21,507 nt of DNA from CAZBJJ01 sp964492245 (GTDB lineage: Bacteria; Spirochaetota; Spirochaetia; Treponematales; Breznakiellaceae): contig CAZBJJ010000035.1 in the NCBI GenBank assembly GCA_964492245.1, positions 1 through 21,507 on the forward strand, given 5' to 3'. Shown piece after piece: positions 1-5,780 of the stretch (positions are counted from its first letter, which is position 1; the number at the start of each line of letters is the position of its first letter). The notes below the pieces were generated by a model. It was not told the origin of the DNA and ran no database searches. It saw nothing but the letters and a program-made list of their open reading frames with translations. The position numbers and the translations under genes are program-made.

Positions 1-136
1 AAAAGCCCGTCCTTAAGTGCGACCCGTCCCTGTTAAAAGCCCGTCCTTAAGTGCGACCCGTCCCTGTTAAAAGCCCGTCCTTAAGTGCGGCCCGTCCCTG
101 TTAAAAGCCCGTCCTTAAATGCGGCCCGCCCTTGAG
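1..136. repeat. 34-bp tandem repeat array (about 3.5 units)
   Basis: Units begin at 1, 35, 69 and 103 with an exact 34-bp period. The first two are identical, the third differs by one base, and the fourth decays after its first half. Each unit contains the palindrome CTTAAG and two related halves that both start CCCGTCC. Degenerate half-units (TTGAGTGCGACC, CTTAAGTGCGAG) continue to about 160, right up to the stop codon of the following minus-strand gene. The array runs off the left edge, so its full copy number is unknown. There are no unique spacers, so it is not a CRISPR array. Confidence 0.9.
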
Positions 137-161
137 TGCGACCCCCTCTTAAGTGCGAGTT

Positions 162-1010
162 TTATACCGGAAGCAGATTTCTTAGGCGGGAATGCATTTC
201 TTCGAATTGTTTTGTACGTATTTGTATACGTTTCCCAAGGCGGGCTGCGAGATTATAGGCAAAATCCCTGCAAGCGTCTGTATCATATAATTGTATGGTA
301 TTTAAGTGCATCAAATGTATGCCTTTCCTTTGAAGCACTGCTGACCGTTTCGCATCCTTTCCATGTTCCGCCGGGCTATTGTGATAAGTGAAGCTATCGT
401 ATTCAACGCCCAGTTTTGCACGTTTGTAATATAAATCAATAAAACATCGATTTTGCCCAAGACGTATTTTCGCCTCACCCTTAAGGCTTATCTCATGATT
501 AAAAACCGCGCCGTGAAGCCCATACCCTCCCAGGGCGTTGGGTAGCCCCAGAATCATGTGGGTCAGCGATTCCATAATGGAAGCGGAACCGTTTTCTATA
601 TATTTTAAGGCCCGCGAGCTTTCACGGTGACCTCGTCGCCCATCAGTCTTTCCGATAAATGTATTAAGCTTTTTCTTTGTCGTGATTGCAACTGAAGGCA
701 GCCCCAGCGGATGCGCGCATAGCTGGAGTCCCAGCAGGATAAGCTGGTGAAGGCTCAATTTACTTGCGAGTTCCAAAAACAATAATTCCGGGGAAGCAAC
801 CATTCTGTTCTCCCTTTCCGTTACTGCACCAGGCGGAAGAGGAAGTTCAGTAGAATGAACTTTTCTGCCATTATTGCGGTACCGTGCATTGTATTTGGTA
901 ACTGTTATATCGGCAGCATCAATTTCTGTAATTTCCTTACCGATAACAGCTCCAAGATTCGGAACATTCCACATCATAGCAGCTGAGGCGTAACTTATAT
1001 ATCCACTCAT
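162..1010 (-). CDS. PD-(D/E)XK (Vsr/DUF559-like) endonuclease-fold protein
   Basis: A 282-residue protein with no signal peptide. The C-terminal half carries the Vsr/DUF559-like arrangement of the PD-(D/E)XK nuclease fold: E147 in SIMES, D192 after a beta strand (FIDLYY), the core V202-E-Y-D-S with H210, then D219..R222..L226..G230. The N-terminal 140 residues resemble the helical/wing region of AbiEi-associated proteins common in Coriobacteriia (recalled from family knowledge, not searched). Known members are mostly uncharacterised; DNA binding or cleavage is inferred. The ATG at 1010 has no clear Shine-Dalgarno, and the 31-bp triple repeat starts about 8 bp upstream. The gene lies alone between two tandem repeat arrays, which suggests a mobile or transferred cassette. 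An alternative reading is an AbiEi-type transcriptional repressor rather than a nuclease. Confidence 0.6.
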   Translation of the reverse strand: MSGYISYASAAMMWNVPNLGAVIGKEITEIDAADITVTKYNARYRNNGRKVHSTELPLPPGAVTERENRMVASPELLFLELASKLSLHQLILLGLQLCAHPLGLPSVAITTKKKLNTFIGKTDGRRGHRESSRALKYIENGSASIMESLTHMILGLPNALGGYGLHGAVFNHEISLKGEAKIRLGQNRCFIDLYYKRAKLGVEYDSFTYHNSPAEHGKDAKRSAVLQRKGIHLMHLNTIQLYDTDACRDFAYNLAARLGKRIQIRTKQFEEMHSRLRNLLPV

Positions 1011-1017
1011 GCTGATT

Positions 1018-1110
1018 ATTTTACACCGCGGCGAGCAAAATTCCAGCTTTTTTACACCGCAGCGAGCAAAATTTCAACTTTTTCATACCGCGACGAGCAA
1101 AATTTCAACT
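1018..1110. repeat. 31-bp direct repeat, three tandem copies
   Basis: Three head-to-tail copies with a 31-bp period; the common core is ACCGCnnCGAGCAAAAT. Copy 3 has drifted slightly (TTTCATACCG for TTTTACACCG). The block begins about 8 bp upstream of the ATG of the minus-strand nuclease-fold gene, where its promoter or operator would be expected. It could be an operator set or the terminal repeat of a cassette. Confidence 0.85.
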
Positions 1111-1268
1111 TTTGGGCAATTATTTAGGCTAAAACTGAGTTTTCAGCGTAATTAGGCCATTTTATTCAAGTTTTAACCACAAAATCCAGCTGAATAATCG
1201 CAAATCCATCAATTGCCTGCCCAGAACTTGAATTTTTGCACACCTAGGGAGGGAGAAGAGGGGGGCCT

Positions 1269-1314
1269 CATAAATTAAATGTACGATTAAAAATTGCAGT
1301 ACATTTTATTTATG
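1269..1314. repeat. 16-bp inverted repeat (hairpin)
   Basis: The arms at 1269-1284 (CATAAATTAAATGTAC) and 1299-1314 (GTACATTTTATTTATG) are complementary with one mismatch around a 14-nt loop. There is no T-tract on either side, so a factor-independent terminator is unlikely. The hairpin directly abuts the REP-like element that follows, so the two may form one unit. Confidence 0.7.
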
Positions 1315-1316
1315 AT

Positions 1317-1389
1317 CGGGCTTTCCGCTTAAGACCTTTTTGCCTTAGAACCCTTACGCAAAAAGGGTCCCGCTTCAATCCCTGGCCCA
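1317..1389 (-). repeat. REP-like dispersed element, copy A
   Basis: Read on the minus strand, it starts GGGCCAGGGATTGAAGCGG and ends AGCGGAAAGCCCG. The same start and end appear at 1968-2035 on the plus strand. The interior contains the inverted pair CTTTTTGC/GCAAAAAG. The shared ends with different stem interiors are typical of REP/MITE-like intergenic repeats. Copies A and B lie in opposite orientation around a decayed ORF. Confidence 0.75.
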
Positions 1390-1491
1390 TAGGCGGGTGG
1401 CCGTTCATAACCTGCCACCCTATAAGGCAAAACTAAGGCCCTGTCAGGGGCAACTTACCACCGGAATAGATGGCAGATAACTCCAGAATAA

Positions 1492-1926
1492 TCAGGCCTT
1501 TCTTATGAGCGCTCTGGTGGGGATTGGCCTCTTGCAAATAATGAATATTCTGAAATTGACATCGTGCTTAACGACGGTTATATGTTGTATTATCAATTGA
1601 GGTTTCGTTTTCAGCAGGTTTTTAATTTTAAATACACAGCAACCGAGCTTAGCGGTGCCGAAAGAATTTTTCATGGATGGAATAATATCGATATATGGGC
1701 GAAAGTTTCTTCCAATTTTAAACAATTTGGTGGCGGCATTGCTATGGCAAACAATGGCAGCCTAAAATCTACTAAATTTAGCATCGGATGCATATATCGC
1801 ACCGATTCACCCAGTGACAGTTTCTTTAAAAAAATCTACATTCCTTTAAACTATACTTTTGGCCTTGGTGGCTTGCCCTTTGCGGCGAATGAAAACGATA
1901 AAAATTGGAAGAAGAAACTAGAGTAG
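1492..1926 (+). pseudogene. Probable truncated gene remnant, beta-strand-rich product
   Basis: An open frame of 144 codons runs from just after an in-frame TAA (1489) to a TAG at 1924-1926. It has no ATG near its beginning; the first possible starts are GTG 1564 or ATG 1582, neither with a Shine-Dalgarno. The product (containing PLANNEYSEIDIVLNDGY and alternating aromatic/polar strands) looks like the C-terminal portion of a larger beta-rich, possibly outer-membrane or surface protein, but I do not recognise the family. It sits between two inverted REP-like elements that could have replaced its 5' end. It may be a chance open frame, so confidence is low. Confidence 0.3.
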
Positions 1927-1930
1927 GTTT

Positions 1931-2078
1931 TAGGTGAAAGCTTAGGGCACTAAGACAGGTTTGCGGCCCGGGCCAGGGATTGTAGCGGTAGCCTTTTTGG
2001 CCGAAGGCCAAAACAGCTACAAGCGGAAAGCCCGGTGCTCCTGACCAGGAGCAGGCCCCCAAAACTAGGTGAAAGCTT
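1931..2078. repeat. 13-bp direct repeats bracketing REP copy B
   Basis: TAGGTGAAAGCTT occurs at 1931-1943 and again at 2066-2078, bracketing the REP-like element and its CTCCTGACCAGGAG-type inverted tail. The spacing and exactness fit a duplicated target or a compound repeat unit. The shorter core AGGTGAAAG recurs at 12443 and, inverted, at 16912-16920. Confidence 0.7.
1968..2035 (+). repeat. REP-like dispersed element, copy B
   Basis: It begins with GGGCCAGGGATTGTAGCGG and ends with AGCGGAAAGCCCGG, the same ends as copy A in inverse orientation. The middle folds as a stem (GGCC-GAA-GGCC inside TTTT/AAAA, with outer TGTAGC/GCTACA). No protein is encoded in it. Confidence 0.75.
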
Positions 2079-2089
2079 CGCAGTACTAT

Positions 2090-2145
2090 GTTTCGGTTCG
2101 AACCCCATATAGCAATAAGGTCTTTTCTGGAGAATAGGGGATTCG
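2090..2145. repeat. 56-bp direct repeat copy 1 (tRNA-Ala 3'-end copy, att-like)
   Basis: It matches 2244-2299 at 55 of 56 positions (C2127 versus T2281) with an offset of 154 bp. It contains a second copy of the last 18 nt of the tRNA-Ala gene (acceptor 3' strand plus part of the T arm), followed by about 38 bp of shared flank. A duplicated tRNA 3' end with flank is the classical scar of site-specific integration or of slippage at an attachment site. Confidence 0.85.
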
Positions 2146-2243
2146 GCTTCCGTGGCCCGACCTCCTGTCGAGCCCCTCCAGCCCGCCTACACTCACTTAC
2201 GCGCACTTCCTGTGCGCTTTTCCTCGCTATGCGCTCGGCGTTC

Positions 2244-2299
2244 GTTTCGGTTCGAACCCCATATAGCAATAAGGTCTTTTTTGGAGAATAGGGGATTCG
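2244..2299. repeat. 56-bp direct repeat copy 2 (overlaps the genuine tRNA-Ala 3' end)
   Basis: Partner of the copy at 2090-2145. The repeat ends inside the T loop of the intact tRNA gene, so this copy is the functional one. The 98 bp between the two copies is GC-richer, with no open gene; its only notable content is a string of GCGC-like inverted bits. Confidence 0.85.
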
Positions 2300-2354
2300 A
2301 ACCCCTGGCCTATTGATTGCGAACCAATCGCTCTACCACCTGAGCTAATTCCCC
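2282..2354 (-). tRNA. tRNA-Ala (anticodon CGC)
   Basis: A 73-nt cloverleaf without an encoded CCA. The acceptor GGGGAAT pairs with ATTCTCC and includes a G3:U70 wobble pair, the alanine identity element. The D stem is GCTC/GAGC, the anticodon stem ATTGG/TCAAT, the loop TTCGCAA (anticodon CGC at positions 34-36), the T arm AGGGG-TTCGAAT-CCCCT and the discriminator A. It decodes GCG. Its 3' end is duplicated 154 bp downstream. A good promoter sits immediately upstream. Confidence 0.95.
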
Positions 2355-2363
2355 AGTATGCAC

Positions 2364-2392
2364 AAGATAGCAGGGAATACGGGCTATTTCAA
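2364..2392 (-). promoter_or_regulatory. Promoter of tRNA-Ala
   Basis: On the minus strand TTGAAA (2392-2387), a 17-bp spacer and TATCTT (2369-2364) lie about 10 bp before the tRNA 5' end. The -35 box overlaps the TGA stop codon of the phosphofructokinase gene (2389-2391), so the tRNA can be transcribed independently of the gene in front of it. Confidence 0.7.
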
Positions 2393-3750
2393 GAGCGTTT
2401 CTGGATGCCCAAGACCTTGCTGAGGGTGTCGGAATTGACCATAAGAATGGGCTGGTGCGTCGCCTCCAGGGTGTCGCGCCAAAGACTGCCCTCGGGATCC
2501 ACGTAGCTGCGCTTGGAAACAACAATTTCCATTGGAAGATGCACAAAGTTGTTATTGACCAAACCAATAAGCACCTTCGTCTTACCACTCATTGCCGCGT
2601 GCACCGCGCTATTGCCCAGGCGCTCGCAGTAAATTGAATCCACCGGCATTGCAGAAGAGGAACGAATTGTGTAACTGGGGTCGATGTATTTTAGGTTAAT
2701 TTCCACACCTTTTTCGGCAAAATGCTTTTCGATTATATCCTTTAAATAGACCCCGACATCGCCAAATTTTTTATTGCCCGAGGCATCGGTGGCATTCTCT
2801 TCGCCCAAAATGTCCTGCAGGGCCCCTTCGGCAATTAAAATTACCGCATGACTGCGTTTTTCTAAGCGCTTTTCTAAATGAGCTAAAAGACCATTGGGAC
2901 CCTCGATATCGAAGGGCACCTCGGGAATAAACACAAAATTGACCTCGTGGGAGGCAAGCGCTGTATGGGCCGCAATAAAACCCGATTCCCGCCCCATAAC
3001 TTTTACTAGGCCGATGCCGTTTATTTGCGAATGCGCCTCCATATGGGCAGCAGTAACCGCCTCTACGGCCCGCGAAACAGCGGTGTCGAAGCCAAAAGAA
3101 CGGTGAATGTAGGAAAAATCGTTGTCCACTGTTTTGGGGATGCCGACAATGGCAATTTTTAGGCCCCGCTTTTTTATTTCGTTGGCAATATCCAGCGAAC
3201 CCCGCTGCGTGCCATCGCCGCCTATGGAAAACAGCATGTTTAAATTGAGCCGCTCCATGGCGTCCACGATTTTTTTTACTTCCTTGCCGCCGCCCCGCGA
3301 GGTACCTAAGATGGTACCGCCAATTTTGTGGATATCGTCTACAATGTCGGGGTCTAGGCTCTTAGTGGGAAATTGATAACTTGGCAAAAAACCCTTATAC
3401 CCGTATTGAATACCGGTAATTCGCCGCACGCCATAGCGATACCAAAGGCAGCGAACGAGGGCCCGAATAACGTCGTTGATACCTGGACAGAGACCGCCAC
3501 AAGTTACAATGCCCGCATGTACATGTTGGGGCATAAAGTAAATTTTTTCCCGCGGTCCCGCTTTTTCGAAGAGCTCATTTTTTTGTAAATCGGCCTGGGG
3601 GCCTGGGCTGGCATCCACGTTGTAGCGAATAAACTCGTCGTCGCTTACATAATTGGCAATAAAATCGCCATCGACCTTAGATAAACTGATGGGCGAGTTA
3701 ACTGCACATTCGCCTAAGTTGCTTACAGCAAAGCTGACATCCTGAGCCAT
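2389..3750 (-). CDS. pfk: ATP-dependent 6-phosphofructokinase (group II, trypanosome/plant type)
   Basis: Phosphorylates fructose 6-phosphate to fructose 1,6-bisphosphate in cytoplasmic glycolysis. The 453-residue protein has an N-terminal extension of about 75 residues before the Rossmann core, as in the long PFKs of treponemes and trypanosomes. Visible motifs are GGLCPG (85-90), GGDGT (177-181), PKTVDND (205-211, with the catalytic aspartates) and MGRESG (252-257). GGDG rather than GGDD at the phosphate-donor loop predicts ATP over pyrophosphate as donor, although the Lys in PKTVDND is shared with PPi enzymes; this is a family rule, not measured here. The ATG is preceded by an ideal GGAGGT Shine-Dalgarno and a strong promoter. 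The stop codon overlaps the tRNA-Ala promoter downstream. slyX is divergent. Confidence 0.9.
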   Translation of the reverse strand: MAQDVSFAVSNLGECAVNSPISLSKVDGDFIANYVSDDEFIRYNVDASPGPQADLQKNELFEKAGPREKIYFMPQHVHAGIVTCGGLCPGINDVIRALVRCLWYRYGVRRITGIQYGYKGFLPSYQFPTKSLDPDIVDDIHKIGGTILGTSRGGGKEVKKIVDAMERLNLNMLFSIGGDGTQRGSLDIANEIKKRGLKIAIVGIPKTVDNDFSYIHRSFGFDTAVSRAVEAVTAAHMEAHSQINGIGLVKVMGRESGFIAAHTALASHEVNFVFIPEVPFDIEGPNGLLAHLEKRLEKRSHAVILIAEGALQDILGEENATDASGNKKFGDVGVYLKDIIEKHFAEKGVEINLKYIDPSYTIRSSSAMPVDSIYCERLGNSAVHAAMSGKTKVLIGLVNNNFVHLPMEIVVSKRSYVDPEGSLWRDTLEATHQPILMVNSDTLSKVLGIQKRS

Positions 3751-3782
3751 TCCTACCTCCGTTGTGGTGCGTCCTTTAATTG

Positions 3783-3811
3783 ATTATAGGGAATATACCG
3801 GACTCTTTCAA
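3783..3811 (-). promoter_or_regulatory. pfk promoter (TTGAAA-17-TATAAT)
   Basis: On the minus strand TTGAAA (3811-3806), a 17-bp spacer and a consensus TATAAT (3788-3783) lie about 33 bp before the pfk ATG. The same six base pairs read TTTCAA on the plus strand and sit 17 bp before the slyX -10, so the two divergent promoters appear to share one -35 region. Confidence 0.8.
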
Positions 3812-3834
3812 CGGAGCGCGAAATTTTGTATATT
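3806..3834 (+). promoter_or_regulatory. slyX promoter, possibly giving a leaderless mRNA
   Basis: TATATT at 3829-3834 lies only 7 nt before the slyX ATG, with a weak -35 (TTTCAA, 3806-3811) 17 bp upstream. Transcription would start at or one or two bases from the ATG, and there is no Shine-Dalgarno in the gap. Confidence 0.5.
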
Positions 3835-3841
3835 GTAGGCA

Positions 3842-4054
3842 ATGGCTCCCGTAGACGTAGATGAACGATTTGAACGCCTCGAAATAAAGCTGGCCTGGCT
3901 GGAAGATTTTGTCCTGCAAATGCATGAAGAAGTCTTAAAAAACAAACGGCAAAGTGCTAGCATGGCAAATAAACTTTTGCAGACGCGGGAAAGGCTCTTT
4001 CATTTAAGCAAGGAGCTGGAAGAGATCCCCAATCAAAAGCCGCCCCACTATTGA
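3842..4054 (+). CDS. slyX: SlyX family protein
   Basis: A 70-residue, highly charged protein predicted to be one long coiled-coil helix (RFERLEIKLAWLEDFV.. with heptad hydrophobics) ending in the proline/histidine tail QKPPHY that is typical of SlyX. The biochemical role of SlyX is unknown; in E. coli the gene neighbours slyD. The ATG at 3842 is the only sensible start, but no Shine-Dalgarno precedes it and a -10 box ends 7 nt upstream, which suggests leaderless translation. The nfu-like gene starts 23 nt after the stop with its own Shine-Dalgarno, so the two probably form an operon ending at the terminator at 4301. Confidence 0.85.
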   Translation: MAPVDVDERFERLEIKLAWLEDFVLQMHEEVLKNKRQSASMANKLLQTRERLFHLSKELEEIPNQKPPHY

Positions 4055-4077
4055 CGGCTTTATTATTAGGAGTAGCT

Positions 4078-4302
4078 ATGCTCGTAGAAAAGGTCAAGGC
4101 CGCCCTTGAAGATGTCCGCCCCTCCCTCCAGGCCGATGGAGGCGATGTCGAATTTGTCTCGGTTTCCGAAGATGGAATTGTCGAAGTAAAACTTACCGGT
4201 GCCTGTGGCTCCTGCCCTATGGCAACAATAACCCTTAAAATGGGAATAGAAAAATATTTGATGAAGGAAATTCCCGAAGTAAAAGAAGTGGTGAGCGTGT
4301 AA
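4078..4302 (+). CDS. nfu: NifU C-terminal domain (Nfu) Fe-S scaffold protein
   Basis: A 74-residue stand-alone Nfu domain that carries and delivers [4Fe-4S] or [2Fe-2S] clusters in the cytoplasm. The family signature is complete: VRPSLQADGGDVEFV in the N-terminal half and GACGSCPMATITLKMGIE, with the CxxC cluster ligands, in the second. I chose the ATG at 4078 rather than the longer open frame from 4051 because AGGAG sits 6 nt before 4078 and the protein then begins MLVEKVKAALEDVRP, like other Nfu domains. It is transcribed after slyX and followed directly by a strong bidirectional terminator. No other Fe-S assembly genes are in the window. Confidence 0.92.
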   Translation: MLVEKVKAALEDVRPSLQADGGDVEFVSVSEDGIVEVKLTGACGSCPMATITLKMGIEKYLMKEIPEVKEVVSV

Positions 4303-4328
4303 AAAAGGGGCCAATGGCCCCTTTTTTT
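4301..4328. terminator. Bidirectional terminator between nfu and gdhA
   Basis: A run of A, a GGGGCC stem, loop AAT, a GGCCCC stem and a run of seven T form a perfect hairpin with a T-tract on both strands. It serves the convergent nfu (plus) and gdhA (minus) genes. It overlaps the nfu stop codon and the last bases of the gdhA stop. Confidence 0.9.
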
Positions 4329-5613
4329 ATACCCAGCCCCGAAGCTTTACCGCATCGGCAACCCTTTTTACCGCAATTATATAGGCAGCATCGCGTAGGT
4401 AGAGCTTTTTTTCCCTGGCTAGCTCGTAAACGGCGTTAAAGGCCTTGTTCATGGCGTATTCTAATTTTGTAAGTACTTCTTCCTTGTCCCAGAAATAATT
4501 CATATTGCACTGCACCTGTTCGAAATAGCTACAGGTTACCCCCCCCGCATTGCAGAGGAAGTCGGGCAACAGGGCAATGCCCCGCTCTTTTATGATGGGG
4601 TCGGCATCTGGGGTAACCGGGCCATTGGCTGCCTCGCAGATTATCTTTACGCTCTTGTCTACCTTGGGCATTACTGCGGGGGTAATTTGATTTTCCAGGG
4701 CTGCAGGCACGAGGATATCGACCTCTTGAGACAGCCAGGCGTCTCCGTCGAGCAGTTCGTAGCCAAGGGCCTGGGCCTTGTCTTTATCGATGCTGCCGTA
4801 GCGGTCCTTAATCGAGACCAATTCGGGGATATTACAGCCACTTGCCTTTTTAAAGGTATAGGCTTTTTTATCGGCCTGGTTCCAGCAGGAAATGGCTATA
4901 ACCTTGCCACCGAGCTCGGTATACATTCTGGCAGCATATTCTGCCACATTGCCAAAGCCCTGAAGGCTCATGCTTGTCTTGGCAATATCTATGTTTTGTT
5001 TGGCCAAATAGCCTTTAAGGACATAGATTACCCCAAAACCAGTTGCCTCTGTGCGCCCTAGGGAGCCGCCCATGCCCACTGGCTTACCGGTAATCATGCC
5101 CGGGTAACGGCCACCGGAGATGGTCTCGTATTCGTCGAGCATCCAGAGCATGTGCTGGCCGTTGCTCATAACATCGGGGGCAGGCACATCGAGGTTGGGC
5201 CCCAGTTGATGGTAGAGCTGGCGGACATAGCCACGACACATGCGCTCCTGCTCGCCGAGGGACATGCTCTGGGGGTCGCAGACAATGCCTCCCTTACCGC
5301 CGCCCAGCGGAATATCGACAACCGCACATTTCCAGGTCATCCACATAGAGAGGGCGCGGACGGTGTCGGCCGTCTCGTGGGGATGAAAGCGAATGCCACC
5401 CTTTGCCGGGCCCCGGGCCTCGTTGTGTTTTATACGATAGGCTTGAAAGACCTTGGTAGTTCCATCGTCCATTTTTACCGGAATAGAAAAATGAGCTTCT
5501 TTCATAGGGCGACGCAATAATTCCCGCGTACCACTATCTAAATCTAAGTCCTGCGCAATGGCATCGAACTGAGTCTGTGCATTTACAAAGGGATTGTATT
5601 CCGAATTCGACAT
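4327..5613 (-). CDS. gdhA: Glutamate dehydrogenase (Glu/Leu/Phe/Val family)
   Basis: Catalyses reversible NAD(P)-linked oxidative deamination of glutamate to 2-oxoglutarate and ammonia in the cytoplasm. At 428 residues it has the normal length for the hexameric GDH type. The substrate domain shows K71 in RGPAKGGIRFHP, catalytic K107 in PLGGGKGGI and D147 in PAPDV. The nucleotide domain shows the GFGNV dinucleotide loop (219-223) and later the EAANGPVTPDAD and LPDFLCNAGGVTCSYFE segments. Cofactor choice cannot be read safely. The start is fixed by GGAGGT 5 nt before the ATG. The gene stands alone, convergent with nfu and divergent from the lipoprotein gene. Confidence 0.93.
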   Translation of the reverse strand: MSNSEYNPFVNAQTQFDAIAQDLDLDSGTRELLRRPMKEAHFSIPVKMDDGTTKVFQAYRIKHNEARGPAKGGIRFHPHETADTVRALSMWMTWKCAVVDIPLGGGKGGIVCDPQSMSLGEQERMCRGYVRQLYHQLGPNLDVPAPDVMSNGQHMLWMLDEYETISGGRYPGMITGKPVGMGGSLGRTEATGFGVIYVLKGYLAKQNIDIAKTSMSLQGFGNVAEYAARMYTELGGKVIAISCWNQADKKAYTFKKASGCNIPELVSIKDRYGSIDKDKAQALGYELLDGDAWLSQEVDILVPAALENQITPAVMPKVDKSVKIICEAANGPVTPDADPIIKERGIALLPDFLCNAGGVTCSYFEQVQCNMNYFWDKEEVLTKLEYAMNKAFNAVYELAREKKLYLRDAAYIIAVKRVADAVKLRGWV

Positions 5614-5733
5614 AAACTACCTCCAAAAGCTATAAAACTGCTGCAATCTTGTACGGATAAAAAATATCACAATGGGGAATTACTCGTCTAGTCTGATAGC
5701 TACAAAGCATGGAAACAGGTAAAAACCCCTATC

Positions 5734-5760
5734 TTGTTTTATCCGATCTTGCCCTATAAT
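5734..5760 (+). promoter_or_regulatory. Promoter of the 5781 lipoprotein gene
   Basis: TATAAT at 5755-5760 has TTGTTT at 5734-5739 upstream (15-bp spacer, slightly short). Transcription would start near 5767, immediately before or within the Shine-Dalgarno GGAGG (5768-5772), which gives an untranslated leader of only about 14 nt before the ATG at 5781. Confidence 0.6.
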
Positions 5761-5780
5761 TTTTCGAGGAGGATTTTGTT

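Larger units (their letters stand above)
1111..1490. other. Intergenic stretch with no credible gene
   Basis: I see no supported coding frame here. The stretch holds weak inverted pieces (ATTCAAGTT near 1164 and AACTTGAAT near 1227), a purine-rich run at about 1247-1265, a strong hairpin at 1269-1314 and a REP-like element at 1317-1389. From about 1390 to 1490 there is repeat-like sequence with another GGCGGGTGGC/CTGCCACC inverted pair. It reads as accumulated repeat debris. Confidence 0.6.

Noticed and set aside
1..136. CRISPR-like array at the left edge
   Set aside because: The period equals the repeat length, with no unique spacers and no cas genes; it is a plain tandem repeat.
119..391. 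90-codon plus-strand frame
   Set aside because: It starts inside the tandem repeats and runs antisense to the nuclease-fold gene, with no Shine-Dalgarno and an unlikely composition.
1826..2269. 147-codon minus-strand frame
   Set aside because: It crosses the REP-like element and both the ORF remnant and part of the tRNA-end repeat; the translation is low-complexity repeat sequence without a domain.
2310..2588. 92-codon minus-strand frame over tRNA-Ala
   Set aside because: It overlaps the tRNA and the end of pfk in another frame; a shadow of real genes.
4051..4077. Upstream extension of the Nfu gene
   Set aside because: The AGGAG ribosome site and family alignment both point to ATG 4078; the extension overlaps the slyX stop.
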